Shown: positions 1 through 10,900, counted from the first letter of the stretch. The stretch is DNA of 26,022 nt from Monoraphidium neglectum (GCF_000611645.1 NW_014013526.1:18821-44842), one strand, 5' to 3'. Made by a program: numbers and translations. Notes: generated from the sequence alone by a model not told the origin.

Positions 1-703
1 GGCGAAGGCGGGCCTGCGGCGGCTGGCACAGGGAACAGAACGGGGGCGGGCCCCTGCCGAGAGTGTCATCTCTGCTGGCTGGCTGCACGGGCCTTTCACT
101 CACAGTTCAGCCTGCTCCAAAAGAATTCCAGGGGATTCTGCACCCTGCACAACCTCAGTTGCAACGCCCACGCCCGGAACTCGCCCGCCTGCGCAGCTGC
201 TGAAGCGCGGCCCGCAGCCCCACGACCCCGCGCACTGCATCGACAGCCGGCGCGGGCTGATGAGCTTCTTCAGCAGCGGCTGCAACGGCACCAAGGGCGA
301 GCCCTCCATCAGGCGCGCGAGACGCGCCGCGTCCCCACGCCGCGCGTGCACAGCGCCAGCCTGCACGTCAAGATGGCGTGGCCGGCTGTATCCCAGCTGG
401 CGTGTGGTTCAAAGCTGCTGCTTTGTTGCTGAAGAGTCACTGCCATCCCAACCGCTCCTGCTAAAGCTTGCCGTGCAAGCTTACAGCAGTGGCGCGTCAA
501 AGTGTCGCACCGACGGTCGGCCCACTCAAACACATCCCAACCGCAGCGACAACGGCCTGTGCGACGCCCAGAAGTTCTACGGGCGGCTGCGCCCCCTGGA
601 GGGCCGCATGAAGGGCGGAGTGGTCGCGTCCAAGACCACCGCCGCCGGGGCGCGCTTCGACTCGCCGCTTGCCAAGGCAGCCACGATGGCCGCGCGGGGC
701 TGA
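1..703 (+). CDS. 3' part of an unidentified gene (last two exons, C-terminus)
   Basis: I do not recognise this protein. The last exon (547-703) reads DNGLCDAQKFYGRLRPLEGR and continues to a TGA at 701-703. An upstream open segment (about 197-312) reads HDPAHCIDSRRGLMSFFSSG and then CNGTKGEPS. The two join in frame if the intron runs 313-546 with a GC donor (CAG|GCGCGC) and acceptor CCGCAG, which restores a Ser codon across the junction. The exon before 197 is unclear; a phase-compatible donor exists near 63. The 5' part lies outside the window. Conserved-looking Cys, His and Asp residues suggest real coding sequence, but no domain can be named. A TGTAA at 896-900 is a fitting polyadenylation signal. 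The gene converges on ORC2. Confidence 0.5.
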   Translation, partial: AKAGLRRLAQGTERGRAPAESVISAGWLHGPFTHSSACSKRIPGDSAPCTTSVATPTPGTRPPAQLLKRGPQPHDPAHCIDSRRGLMSFFSSGCNGTKGEPSIRRARRAASPRRACTAPACTSRWRGRLYPSWRVVQSCCFVAEESLPSQPLLLKLAVQAYSSGASKCRTDGRPTQTHPNRSDNGLCDAQKFYGRLRPLEGRMKGGVVASKTTAAGARFDSPLAKAATMAARG

Positions 704-849
704 CGCGCGCACGCGTGCCGGCGCCGCCATGGCAGGCGGGCGCCTGTGCGCCAAGGGGGCGGAGGCTGAGCAGTTTTCATGGGTTGATGCTGGACATGTC
801 TGCAAGCCAGGGTGATTGATTTCACCTGGCCCATGCGGTGTTCTGGAGG

Positions 850-900
850 TTACAGGCCGCATTCATTAGCTGATGTGTTTGAGGAGTGAGCGGCATGTAA
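850..900. promoter_or_regulatory. Facing TGTAA polyadenylation signals of gene 1 (+) and ORC2 (-)
   Basis: TGTAA, the usual green-algal polyadenylation signal, occurs on the + strand at 896-900, about 190 nt after the stop of gene 1. It also occurs on the - strand at 854-850, about 320 nt after the ORC2 stop. If both are used, the two 3' UTRs overlap by at least about 40 nt. The rest of 704-1174 is non-coding 3' sequence, and I see no other gene in it. Confidence 0.45.
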
Positions 901-1174
901 TCTGAAATCATCTGATGTCTAAGGCCTGGTGCTATGCTACCGTAGACAAGCAAATGTGCCCAGCCTACGCTAAGCGCATTATCAAGCCTGCGCCGACCCT
1001 GCTGCCCCTAGCTAACCTAACCACCAGCCTGCTTCCGGCTGCTTTGAACAGCTCGCCAGCCCTGCCTGTTCCAGCTGGGCCAGCCGCGCCGCAGCCCCGC
1101 GCGTCGCGCCGCCGCGTCCGCGCCCCCATCTCCAATCGCGCGCGCGCCGTGAACCGGCTCGCCGCGCCTGCGAG

Positions 1175-3715
1175 TCAACCGCCCCGCGCGCCGCCGCCGC
1201 CGCCGCCGCCCTCCATCTCTTCCAGCACCTGCCTCAGGGCGTCTGGCTCCATGGGGATGTAGAGGAGCTCGCCGCCGTCTGGGCCCGGGGTGCCCCTGAC
1301 CAGCTCGTGGTCCCGGAACTCCACCAGGTGGCTGCGCAGGGCCTGGGAGGGGGTTGCGTGGGTGTGATTGTGTGTGTGTTTGTGTGTTTGTGTCAGTGCG
1401 TGTATAGATATGCGTGTGTGTGTGTGTGTGTGTGTGAAAGAGAGGCAGAGGGGTGTGCGAGTGTGCTTGTGAGCACGCGCCCCGCCTTGAAGGGCGCTTT
1501 GGGCAGGGTGGCGCAACAAGGCAACTCGGTGGCGTAAGAGAGGGCTGCTCCCTCAGCCACGTGGCTCAGTCAGCCCTCTGCTGCACCTTCCTACCTCTCC
1601 AGTGCACTTCGGCGCGGGGCTTTACGAACCCCCTCCGCCTGCGTCGCCCTGCCTGCCCCCACACAAGCGCCCAATCACACACACACACACATACACAGGC
1701 GTGCATGCACCCACCTGCTCCGAGTTGAGGATGAACCTCTCGCGGCACATCCTGAAGAGCAGCCCCTGGCTGGCGCCCCCCGCCCCCGGGTCGGCCAGCT
1801 GGTGCTCGGCCAGCACGCGGAACACGGCGCGCGCGCTGGACACGAGCGTGCCCAGCACCGTGGCCGCGCCGCGCTTGCTCGAGCTCTGGAGGCAGCCTGG
1901 GGCGGGGTATGGGTGGGGGCGGTTGGCGTGAGCGCTTGCCGGGTGTGAGGGCTGCGCCTGCCTTGCCTCGAGGCACGAGCGCTGCCGAGCAGCTGGCGCA
2001 GTGTTGCCATGCGAGGAGCTGCGGCGCGCAAGCAGGGGCGGGAGCAGGAGCGGCGCAGCGCAGCGGCCCCCTTCCCCCGTCTCACTGGTGAGCAGGGGCG
2101 GCACGTCGCGTGTCTCGTCCTCGTAGGCTGCGTAGGTTGGCGCCTCCACCCAGAGCCACCTGGGGCGGCGCCAGGGCAAGGGACACGCTCAGGCGCCGAC
2201 GCACGGCGCCCGCATTCACAGGTGCGCTGGTTGCGTGGCACGCAAATGCTTCCCGCCGAGCCGTCCTGCCCAAAGCGACGATCCGCGCGGGCCCGATCCG
2301 CGGGGTCGGCATGCGGGACGCTGGGGAGCGGGAGCGGCAGGGCGGGAAGAAATTCAAAAGCGTCACCTGAATCGCGCGCAGGCACGCGCGTCCCAGAGCA
2401 GCGCCGCGTTCACGTGGTCCACCGAGGCCGCCAGGTGCACGTTGGGGCACTGCGCCAGCCGCCCGAGCCACAGCTGATCCTCTGGCGACCGCAGGCCTGG
2501 GGCACGGGGGCGGGCACGCGCGGGGCAGCATGCTGTGGTGACGAGCCCGTTTGGCCATAGAGCTTGGAGGTTCACCGTATACCTCCAATCCAAGGGTGAA
2601 AACGTCCGTCCTCGGCTTGCGTCGCATGCTGCTGCCGGGGCTTGGGGCGGCAGGCTGCACGCCGGCCTTGCCGGCGCGCCTCGGCACACACACAAAGGCG
2701 CACAACCCAGAGCTCGCACCCGGCCCGTCAATGTTGTGGAGGATCACGTACAGCCGCCGCCCCGCGGGCTCCGCCTGAATAGTCGCTAGCAGCTCGTCGT
2801 GGCTCGCGCCGCGGGCGGCCTTGTGCGCGAGCGCGGCGGCGACTGCGGCGAGGACGGCCTTGGACGTGACCCCTGGCATGTGGCCGCGGATAGCGAGGAC
2901 GCCGCCGTCTGTCAGGGCCTCGGCGGCAAACGCGTGGAGGAGGGCGCGCTTGGAGCCGCAGCCGTGGAACAGCAGGCTGAAGCGCTGCCTGCGCGGAGGG
3001 AGGGGCCGGGTGCGGGGCGTGGTGTGTCGCACCGGGGCGCTTGTTACGCTGGCGTGCGTCGGAGCTGAGGCAGCAGGGCAAGCTGTGTCCTTCAATTCGC
3101 ACGAGGACGGCGACCATGGAAGCAAGCGCGTGCAATCAGGGCCCAGCCGTGCCTGAGCTGCAGCCGCCAGCGCGGGAATTGGGCGCGGTAGCCCCGCATC
3201 AGCGCCTCCTTGGGGTTGCAGTTCTTGGGCGGCAGCCGCAGCCACGTGGCGCGCAGCATCTCCTCGTCCAGGCCCGGGGGCAGCAGGCGCGTCACGTCCT
3301 CCGGCTGCCGCGTGCACTGCTTCGTGGCGGCGCGGCGCCGCGGCTTGGGCTGCGGCTGCGAGGGCTGCGGCTGGGGCGCATTCTTGAGCGGGGTGCCTGC
3401 ACTTCGCAGCTGCCGTCCTGCCGAGCGCAGGCCCTCCTCCTGATCGGAACCTGATGCGTTCTGCCCCTCATCATCGTCATGCTGGTCGCCCTCGTCCATA
3501 ACATCTTCAGATTCTTCTGCTGCTGTCGCCGCTGCCGCTGCTGCGTGCGCTCTGCGCCGCTGCTTCACAAATTGCTGCTGTTGCTGCTGCTTTCTGGTGT
3601 TGCGGCCGCGCTGAGGCTGCTGATCATCATCTGAGGACTCATCAGTATCCATAGATTCGGATTCATGGCAAACAGGCGGCACTGCTGCTCTTGCGCGCGC
3701 AGATCGCCGGAGCAT
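1175..3715 (-). CDS. ORC2: Origin recognition complex subunit 2 (ORC2), six exons, 461 aa
   Basis: ORC2 is a core subunit of the nuclear complex that marks replication origins and loads MCM. Exons: 3715-3153, 2988-2720, 2496-2367, 2159-2086, 1896-1715, 1342-1175; phases close throughout. Residues 1-150 are a low-complexity tail with acidic DDD/EE runs, a short poly-Gln and basic stretches. The ORC2 core follows: FPRWRLQL, FHGCGSKR (residues 195-202, the degenerate AAA+ P-loop position), VILHNIDGPG, and CPNVHLAASVDHVNAALLWD. The C-terminal winged helix reads ARAVFRVLAEHQLA, CRERFILNSEQ and FRDHELVRG, then GGELLYIPM and a Gly-rich end. Length falls between the plant (about 360) and human (577) proteins. 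Start ATG is the first codon after a TATA-like element at 3770. Intron 1 uses a GC donor (CAG|GCACGG at 3152). Identity is secure; the exact extent of the N-terminus is less so. Confidence 0.93.
1362..1436 (-). repeat. CA-rich tract (sense strand) before exon 6 of ORC2
   Basis: The + strand is GT-rich with a pure (GT)n run at about 1411-1436; in the ORC2 sense strand this is (CA)n ending about 19 nt before the 3' splice site at 1343. The same intron begins with a sense (TG)n tract at 1696-1675. Confidence 0.93.
1675..1696 (-). repeat. TG tract (sense strand) after ORC2 exon 5
   Basis: The sense strand reads TGTGTATGTGTGTGTGTGTG, starting about 18 nt after the 5' splice site (1714). It is complementary to the CA tract at the other end of the same intron. 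Confidence 0.93.
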
Positions 3716-3761
3716 GGCGTGGCTGAATGACGTGAAAGTTGTGATGTAGTTTGATTCAACA

Positions 3762-3770
3762 GATATATAG
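3762..3770 (-). promoter_or_regulatory. Candidate TATA box of ORC2
   Basis: The minus strand reads CTATATATC about 50 nt upstream of the ORC2 start codon, in an AT-richer stretch (3720-3890) that stands out from the GC-rich surroundings. Position and sequence fit a core promoter; this is not shown experimentally. Confidence 0.4.
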
Positions 3771-4043
3771 CGTACTGCACCGTTGATAATACAGCGCACG
3801 AGCAGGCATTCAAATTGCGTGGGTGAATGACTTCAAAACATCGTATTGACAACTTATGATATGAAGCGAAGGACGCTTGTATCATACACTCCGGGGTCGT
3901 GACCGGGCGCGGTGCTTGGCCCTGTCCTGGCCACAGGCGGCGTCACTCAAGTGAGTGCACTGATGGGAGCACACCAGCTGCTGCCACCGTGCCGCCCCTA
4001 CAACAGCACGCTTGTAGTGTTGGAGCGCCCTTTGAAGGATCGG

Positions 4044-4048
4044 TTACA
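4044..4048 (-). terminator. TGTAA polyadenylation signal of the 5149-4130 gene
   Basis: TGTAA on the minus strand lies about 82 nt after the TAA at 4132-4130. The ORC2 start is about 330 nt further on, so the two genes are head-to-tail on the same strand with a compact intergenic region. Confidence 0.45.
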
Positions 4049-4129
4049 CAAGCATAGGCTCTACGTCCAAGTCTCAGCCTCAACAACAATTGCACGCGGC
4101 CAGCAGGGGCATCGTTGATCAGGCGACCC

Positions 4130-5149
4130 TTACAGCACGCGGTTGGTGCGCAGCACCCTGTGCATCTGGATGTGCAGCCCGCACGCCAGCCAGATGGCAA
4201 ACGCGATGGGGCTGCCAAAGGGGTGAGTGAAGCCATCGGTGAACTGGAGAAGCAGCACGGCGTACAGCAGTGCGTACGCGACGTACACCGCGCGCAGCGC
4301 ATCCTCGCGCTCAGTCCAGGCCGCCAGCAGCCACGCCGCCCAGCACGTCACCGGCAGCAGGCTCAGCCCAGACATGCCGACCCAGCGGAGGCGGCCCGGC
4401 GCGTCTGCAGGATGGGTGCGGTGCGAGGCGGAGATGTGGTAAAGGCGTCGCAGCCTGCTGGCGTGAGCTCTCAGCAACGCGAGATTGGGGCAGCCCGGTA
4501 CCCATTAGGCATCAACAGCGATCCGTCAAGCACACTGTGGCACGCAAGCAAAGCGCCTGGCTGATGAGCTCCTCCGCTCGCACGCCAACCCGCGCTTCAC
4601 CGAGCCGCATTGCTCCACGCCGCGCCTTCCCGACCCTTGCGCCCCTGCACAGTTGCAACACTCACCAGCCGTGACAGCGCTGAATTTGAGCGACTGCCGC
4701 AGCGTCAGACGCTTTGACATGGCGATGAGGGGCACCGCCTCAACCAGAAGTGCGATTGTGATGCCGACGCCAGCGCCGTAGGAAACCCAGCCGCTGAATG
4801 TCTCAAACTGCTGCAGCAGCGGTGCTGTGGGCGCCGGGATGCCGGTGGTGGTCGGGCCGGCACTCCTTGCGGCGACGCGCTCAACCAGAGATGGCTCGCT
4901 CAGTAACTGGCCGGCCGCTTCAGTTGCGATGGCCGGCAGCCCCAGAGCTTGCAGGGCCAAGGCCGCAGCCGCAGGCAGCAAATGCGACGCAATGGCCGGC
5001 TCTTCACGACCCCCGCGGTTGGGCGAGGTGGCGGCGGCGATGGTGGTGCGGCGCGCCACAGGTGCCAGGCGCATGGCCCTCGGGCAGTTGAGCCCCCCTA
5101 CGGCAGGAGCCGGCCTACAAGGGTGTCTGAGGGGTGCAAGCGCTGCCAT
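4130..5149 (-). CDS. Predicted chloroplast membrane protein of unknown function, two exons, 273 aa
   Basis: I do not recognise a named family. Exon 1 (5149-4666) begins MAALAPLRHPCRP and is rich in Ala, Arg and Pro with few acidic residues for about 45 residues, typical of an algal chloroplast transit peptide. One hydrophobic segment follows in exon 1 (VSYGAGVGITIALLVEAVPL) before SKRLTLRQSLKFSAVT. Exon 2 (about 4467-4130) holds three more membrane-like segments: GLSLLPVTCWAAWLLAAW, AVYVAYALLYAVLLLQF and SPIAFAIWLACGLHI. It ends HRVLRTNRVL and TAA. Donor G|GTGAGT is strong. The acceptor is my choice (GAGAG|CTCACG at 4468) because it closes the phase; nearby AGs leave the wrong frame. The protein probably sits in the plastid envelope or thylakoid membrane; its function is open. 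Divergently arranged with the ankyrin gene. Confidence 0.72.
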
Positions 5150-6324
5150 GGAGCAGGCCGGTGTACAGGAGGCGAGTGCCGGTAGCTAGCGTGCGTGGCT
5201 GAGCGTGCGTGATGACAACGTGCCACGTCACCAGCAAGATGTTTGATCTCTGAAAGCTAGCTGGTTGGCTTAGGAAAGGTTGCAACAAGAGCAGGGTTGT
5301 GTTCTGCTTGAGTGTTTGTGCAATAGGCATGAAGGAAGGCGGCGAGCGGGCAGGTGCATCAATGCGTAAGGGATTACTGGGGCGCGGAGGGGTCAGAATG
5401 CCGCATGATCTTCTCATCAAAAATCTAGCTTGTCATGTTGACATATCATAAAGTTGCGACGTCCAGATCGGGTACGTACTGCTCGCGCGGTCCCCTGCGC
5501 AGCGAGGGCACTGAAGGCTGGCGAGTCCGTTTGCTATTGAAATTCGATCAGTCTTTGAGCCTGCTTTAATGCTCTGTAAACGTCATCGAGAGGCGGGCGT
5601 TGCATGCTGTGTGCGCTGTGCTCGTGCCAAGAGCAACTGCTGCACGCCTGCTTGGTTGGTGCTGCGCATTGGAGGCTGTGTTGGTGGCTCCCCTGCATGG
5701 CTGACATGTGTGCGCTTGCAAGCACCTTGATGCGACGTACGATACACATCATGGATAAAGCAGTAAGAGCACAACGTAGCGTACCGGTACTGTATGTACA
5801 GCCTACCATGAAGGCCAGGTTTGCTGGACAAACTGTACTGTAGTCAACATGCCGCATGAGAACTGCAGCATGGGTATTTTGTGGCTGCTTGTAGACTCAA
5901 AAGAAGCTTACCGGCACACGGGAGCCCACCTCGCCACGTTTGGCCAATGAGCAATGACCAATGAGCCATGGTCGCTTCATCACCATCATCGGCTGGCCGC
6001 GTGACAGCCGACACTTGTGCTTCGAGCGAGTTTACAAGTGTTTTAAACTTTGATGGTACGCCCTAGTCTCTTGTCGCTACCATGCACCCGCAAGTTGATC
6101 GTGCCCCGTCGCCGGTCAAGTTCCGAGCGTTCCAAGCCAGGGAGTGACGAATGGCGCAATGCCACCTGATGAGGAAGTCAGCTCCCGTATCAGGCTATCT
6201 TGACACACATTGCGTTAACGAGCGCACTCCACGCAGCCCAGCTGGCAGCACAGGTTGCTTGAATGAAGCGGAGCGCAACAACCTGCTAGGGCCCTAGACG
6301 CGACGCCTGGGCGAATCAACTCAT
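5150..6324. other. Intergenic region between divergent genes (shared upstream region)
   Basis: About 1.2 kb without convincing coding sequence separates the start of the minus-strand membrane-protein gene from the plus-strand ankyrin gene. It is less GC-rich than the genes. It contains a perfect palindrome GTACCGGTAC (5781-5790) followed by TGTATGTACA, and two CCAAT-box copies near 5944-5966. Small open frames here look like chance. Confidence 0.5.
5944..5966 (+). promoter_or_regulatory. Paired CCAAT boxes
   Basis: CCAATGAGC occurs twice (5944-5952 and 5958-5966), separated by AATGA, in the intergenic region upstream of the ankyrin gene. CCAAT is the core of NF-Y sites. The distance to the proposed start (about 360 nt) is plausible only if the 5' UTR is long. 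Confidence 0.3.
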
Positions 6325-7864
6325 ATGAGTGGCAGGTGAGGTCCGTTTTGGAGTGGTTTATGGGCCAGCTCACTCGTCGCACAACAACTAATGCCCTCTG
6401 ACCGCGGGACAGGCGGCCTCAGTGAGCATCGCGATCGCAAATGCACGCAGAATGCAAGCGCTTCTCGATCGAGTCCGGCCAGGCGGTGCAATCGAGCGGG
6501 CGATGAAGGAGCAGCGGGGCCATCGCCCCCTGCACGAGGCGGACGAGGTGCCCTCAGGGGGCGACAACGCCGCACGGCCTGCCGCAGACGCGAGTCCATT
6601 GGGCGACCAGGCCGGCCCTCTGGCGGTGCATGTTGCCCAGGCGGGACAGCCTACGGCAGCCCTTGAGGAGCATGACGCGGTCGACGAGACGGCCACGCTG
6701 CTGCCACCGGCCCAGGAGGCTGTGCCTATGCAGCGCAGCGCGCGCGAGGGCCTGGGCCGCCTGCTGCCGTCCAGGCGGCGCTTGCCGGCGGCCGCAGCCG
6801 CCGGCGCTGCAGCCGCCAGCAGTGCCCCTGTGCCGCTGGCCCCCGCCACCTCCCCCGGGCTGCTGTCCTGCCTCTACCTGCCCCGCCGCCAGTCCGGGAC
6901 GCCGCCGCGCGACCAGGCGCCCCGCCGCGGCAGCGGCTGCGCCAGCGACAGCAGCGGCGGCACGGCCTCGCCGGCCGCGGCCAGGGCTGGCTCTGCGCCT
7001 GCAGCGGGCTGCCTGTCGTGGCTGCGCCCGTCGCCGCACAGCAGCCCCCTCGGACGCCGCGCCGCGTCTGCCGGCTCGCCTATGAGCCCTCTGTCCCCGA
7101 TGGCGAGGAGGGCAGCCTACACGCTGCACGCCGCCGCGTGGACGGGCGACACGGCAGAGGCACGCCAGCTGCTGGCGGCAGGCGCCGCGCCAGACAAGCG
7201 AGACAGGGTGAGGTTTGCAGGCCGCAGCTGTCTTGATGGCGCGCTCTTGCAATGCACGCTCGGCATGCCATTGGATTGCGCGGCGCAAGACGCCGGCGGG
7301 CTGCCGCTTTCACCCCCCTGCCCGCAGGCGGGCATGTGTGCGCTGTCGCTTGCGGCATGCCGGGGGCACACGGAGGTCATGACGGCGCTGCTTGACGCAG
7401 GGGCCGACGTCAACGTGCAGGATGGGGTGAGCAACTGTGGGTCGACCGGCTCGGGGACGCCCACCGCAACGGCTGTCGGGCACGTCCAGCCGGCATGGGC
7501 GCTGCTCCTCCGTCTGTTGAGTTTCCTTGCCGTTGTGGACAGCCTCTTGATTGCGCTTGCTGCGCGAGCCTTGTAAGCCGCGGCACCCATGGGCCTGCCC
7601 TTTATGCTTCCTCAGCCAAGATTTACATTTCGCCTCATCAGTCCCACTGAATCGTCTCCTCCCCCTCCCACCAACTTTGCAGGACGGCCTGCTGCCCATC
7701 CACTATGCCGCCTGGCACAACCAAGACGCTGCTGCCAGTCTGCTAATGGACCGCAGCTCGGCACTCAACCCCACCTCCCAGGTGGGCCCACATGCTCACG
7801 CTCATGTACGTGTTTGTGTGAGGATGTTTTGAGTATGTGTGCACATGTACTCGCACACACATGT

Positions 7865-7926
<62 letters not shown>

Positions 7927-10900
7927 CCCACCATGACACCACCATCCCCGAAAACAACGACGACCCAAACCCTTCCAGGAGTCTCGCTGTCCCAGCACTC
8001 CACTGATATACGCGGCAAAGCTCGGCCACGTGGCCATGATGCGGCTCCTCATGGAGCGCGGCGCCAGCATACTCGGGCCCACCAAGGTGCGCGCAACACA
8101 GCCCAAACCCGCAAGCCGTCCTGCATCCAGCTGTCTGCTTCCTGTGTCAAGTCCAGCAACGGCTCCCTTTGGGGGTCTGTACATCGCCGACTGCGTCAAG
8201 GCTGGCCCGATATTTCTGCTCAAAAGTTTCTTTCCTGTCAAACGGCCTGCAGGAGTCCAGCACCGCGCTCCACGAGGCGGCGGCGGTGGGGCACGCATCT
8301 GTGGTGGAAGCCCTCCTGGATTACGGCGTCAGCCACGACCTCTCTACACGGGTGAGCTGACATGCTTCGCGCGTGATGGCGATTGAGAAGCGCCTCGCTG
8401 GGGCTCTTGCGCCTTGGGTGTGGCTTTATCGCTGCTGATTAGCTGGGCTGGCATGCTAAGTGAGCTGCAAGCGCCGCGTTTGCTCAGCAGCCGCACGGTT
8501 GCGGCGATCAACACGAATCGGACGCGCGCGCGTCGACGCATTGCAGAAGCGCTCCTTCCGGGCGCTGCACATGGCGGCGCTGCACAACCACGTCGCGGTG
8601 GTCAGGGTGCTGCTGCGCAGGGGAGCCTGGGCCAGCGCTGCCGCAAAGGTGGGGTCGCCACGCGAGGGTGCAGGCTGATGCACATGAGTGGCTGGACGAC
8701 CCCCAGGGCCTGGCGCGTGCACTGGACCCTCAGAATTTTGTTAACACAGCGATTGTGCGATACTGTACAGTCACCTAGCTGTTGTAACTTCCTGTCTTGC
8801 CCCTGCGCAGGATGGTCGTACACCCCTGCACATCGCTGCAGCTGGCGGTTTCCTCGACATTGTGCGGGTGAGGCAGCTGGCACCCAGCGATGGTAGCATG
8901 CGCGCCGACAAGCACCAGCCACACACTGCTGGTTTCTCTGTCAGAGTGCAGCAGTTTGCTGTCATACTCAATTTCTACACACCGGCTGCATCTAAAAAGC
9001 GCCCCCTGCTACCCTTTCCTGGCAGATGCTGCTGGGCGCTGGCGCCGATGTTGACGCGACAGACAGGGTGAGGAACCCTGGATCTTATTCTGGTGTGGAG
9101 GGTGGCGTTGACCTGCTGGCGCGCGCCTCAATAGAGCCATCACTCTGGGGACAGCTTATGTTGCTTCACATGTTTGCAAGCTTGCAACGCCAGAAAACAA
9201 TCCATCCGCTAACAAGCTGGTCCCTTTCTTGCACATTGGCAGGACGGCTTGACGCCGCTGCACGCGGTGAGCGCCTCTGGAATCTCTCATATTCCTGGGT
9301 GGACGCGCATGAGTCCCGTCAGTCGCCGAAGCTCGCGTCGCTCTTGCTGCGATTTGCTGCGTGCTACAGGTTGAGCCACCCAGAACTGGCAAGTCAGCAG
9401 TGACGGGCCGCTTCAAACCCGCTTCCAGCTGCTGACGCGGCGCACCTGCCCCTGTGTCATTCCTTTCGCAGGCCGTCGCCCAGGGGCAGCTGCACGTGGC
9501 GCAGGCGCTGCTGGATGCCGGCGCAGAAATCGCAGCCGTCGCTAGGGACGGCGCCCGCGCCGCCGACCGCGCGCGCGAGCCGGGCCTGTCCGGCCTGCTG
9601 CGCGCCGCCGTGCGGTACGGCGCTGGCTGGCCGCAGCCCGCGGAGGCGCCGCCAGCCGACCCCCAGCCCGACGCGGCGCCCTCGGCGGCGGCGCGCCCGA
9701 GGAGCGCCCCGCGGTCCAGGCGCGCAACGAGCCCGGGGGTGCCGGCTCGGCGCGCTGCGAGCCCCGGCGCAACGCCCGGCGGCGCTGCTCAGCGCGCGGC
9801 TCCGCTGGCGGTGGGCCTGCTGGTGCCTGTGAGTGAGGCTGGCAGGACGGGGTCTCGCCTGGGACCATCCGTGCAGCAGGGGACGGAGCGTGACACCGCC
9901 GGCGCCAGCGGCAGCGGTGCTGGCGCGACGAGGGCTGGCGGCAGCGGTGCGAGTGGCAGGGGTGCTGGCGCTGGCAGTGCCAGGGACAGCCGGGCCAGCG
10001 GCAGCGGTGCCAGCAGGAGTGGCGCCAGCACCAGCGCCAGCGGCAGCGGGTCAAGCACATCCCAGCCTGTGGAGGGCCGTGCGGCTGCGAGGCCGAGTGC
10101 GGTTACCCAGGCGGCGCCGACCGCAGGCCGCATCCTGGAGACGGACCCGGCGCCTCTCTCACAGCTCGCGGTTGCTGCTGCTGCTGCCCGGCCCGCGGCC
10201 AGCACCCGCGCCGCCGCTGCGGCACCCGTGGCGGGCCCCAGCACGGCGCCACCAGTTGCGGCCTTGCCAGCAGCCGCGTCGACTGTGATTGCGACGGACG
10301 CTGGCCGGGCCGCGGCAGAGGGCGCGGTCCAGCCGCGAGCACCTCAAGACCTGGCAGGTGCGGCAAAAGCGAATTCAAGCCCTCAATGAGCGTCCAGCCA
10401 GATTCTCTCAGTGATGCTCTGACCCCTGTTGCGTGTGAAGGACTCAGGGGGTCCCTGTCGCAGCTGGCCCGCATGCCCTACGCCGACACCGCTGCCGGAA
10501 GACAGGCCCGGCTCTCATGCTACAACATTGATCGTCTCCCCTTCCACTCCCCTGCACACAAACGCATTCACACACGCATTAACACACACACACACACACA
10601 CCGTAACCGGCAGGTGAGCTGGACACTGACCTGGCGGCCGGCCTGGACCTGCGCGCCGACCTGGAGCACCTCTACTCCCTTGGTCTGCACGAGCGCCGCC
10701 CCTCCTGGACCCTGCCCGCCGCGCGCGAGGGCGGGGGCGGCCTCACGCCCTCGAGCGGCAGCCCCGGCCAGGGAGCGGGGGAGGCGGAAGAAGGGGAGGG
10801 CGGCGGCGGTGCAGCCGCCACCACGACCGCAGCCGCGACGGCTGGGGCGGCGGACGAGCCGCCAAACAGCGGAGCGGCCGGGACCGCAGGCGCGGGCGAG

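Noticed and set aside
2082..3317. 411-residue minus-strand open frame
   Set aside because: It overlaps ORC2 exons 2-4 but reads through introns, and only a short part is in the ORC2 frame; the spliced model explains the conserved segments.
6389..7290. Minus-strand open frames opposite the first large ankyrin-gene exon
   Set aside because: Antisense shadows of a GC-rich exon; they show Arg/Ala/Gly-rich composition and no family pattern.
7765..8298. Open frames encoding Cys-Val or His-Thr repeats
   Set aside because: They are translations of the intronic (CA)29 microsatellite.
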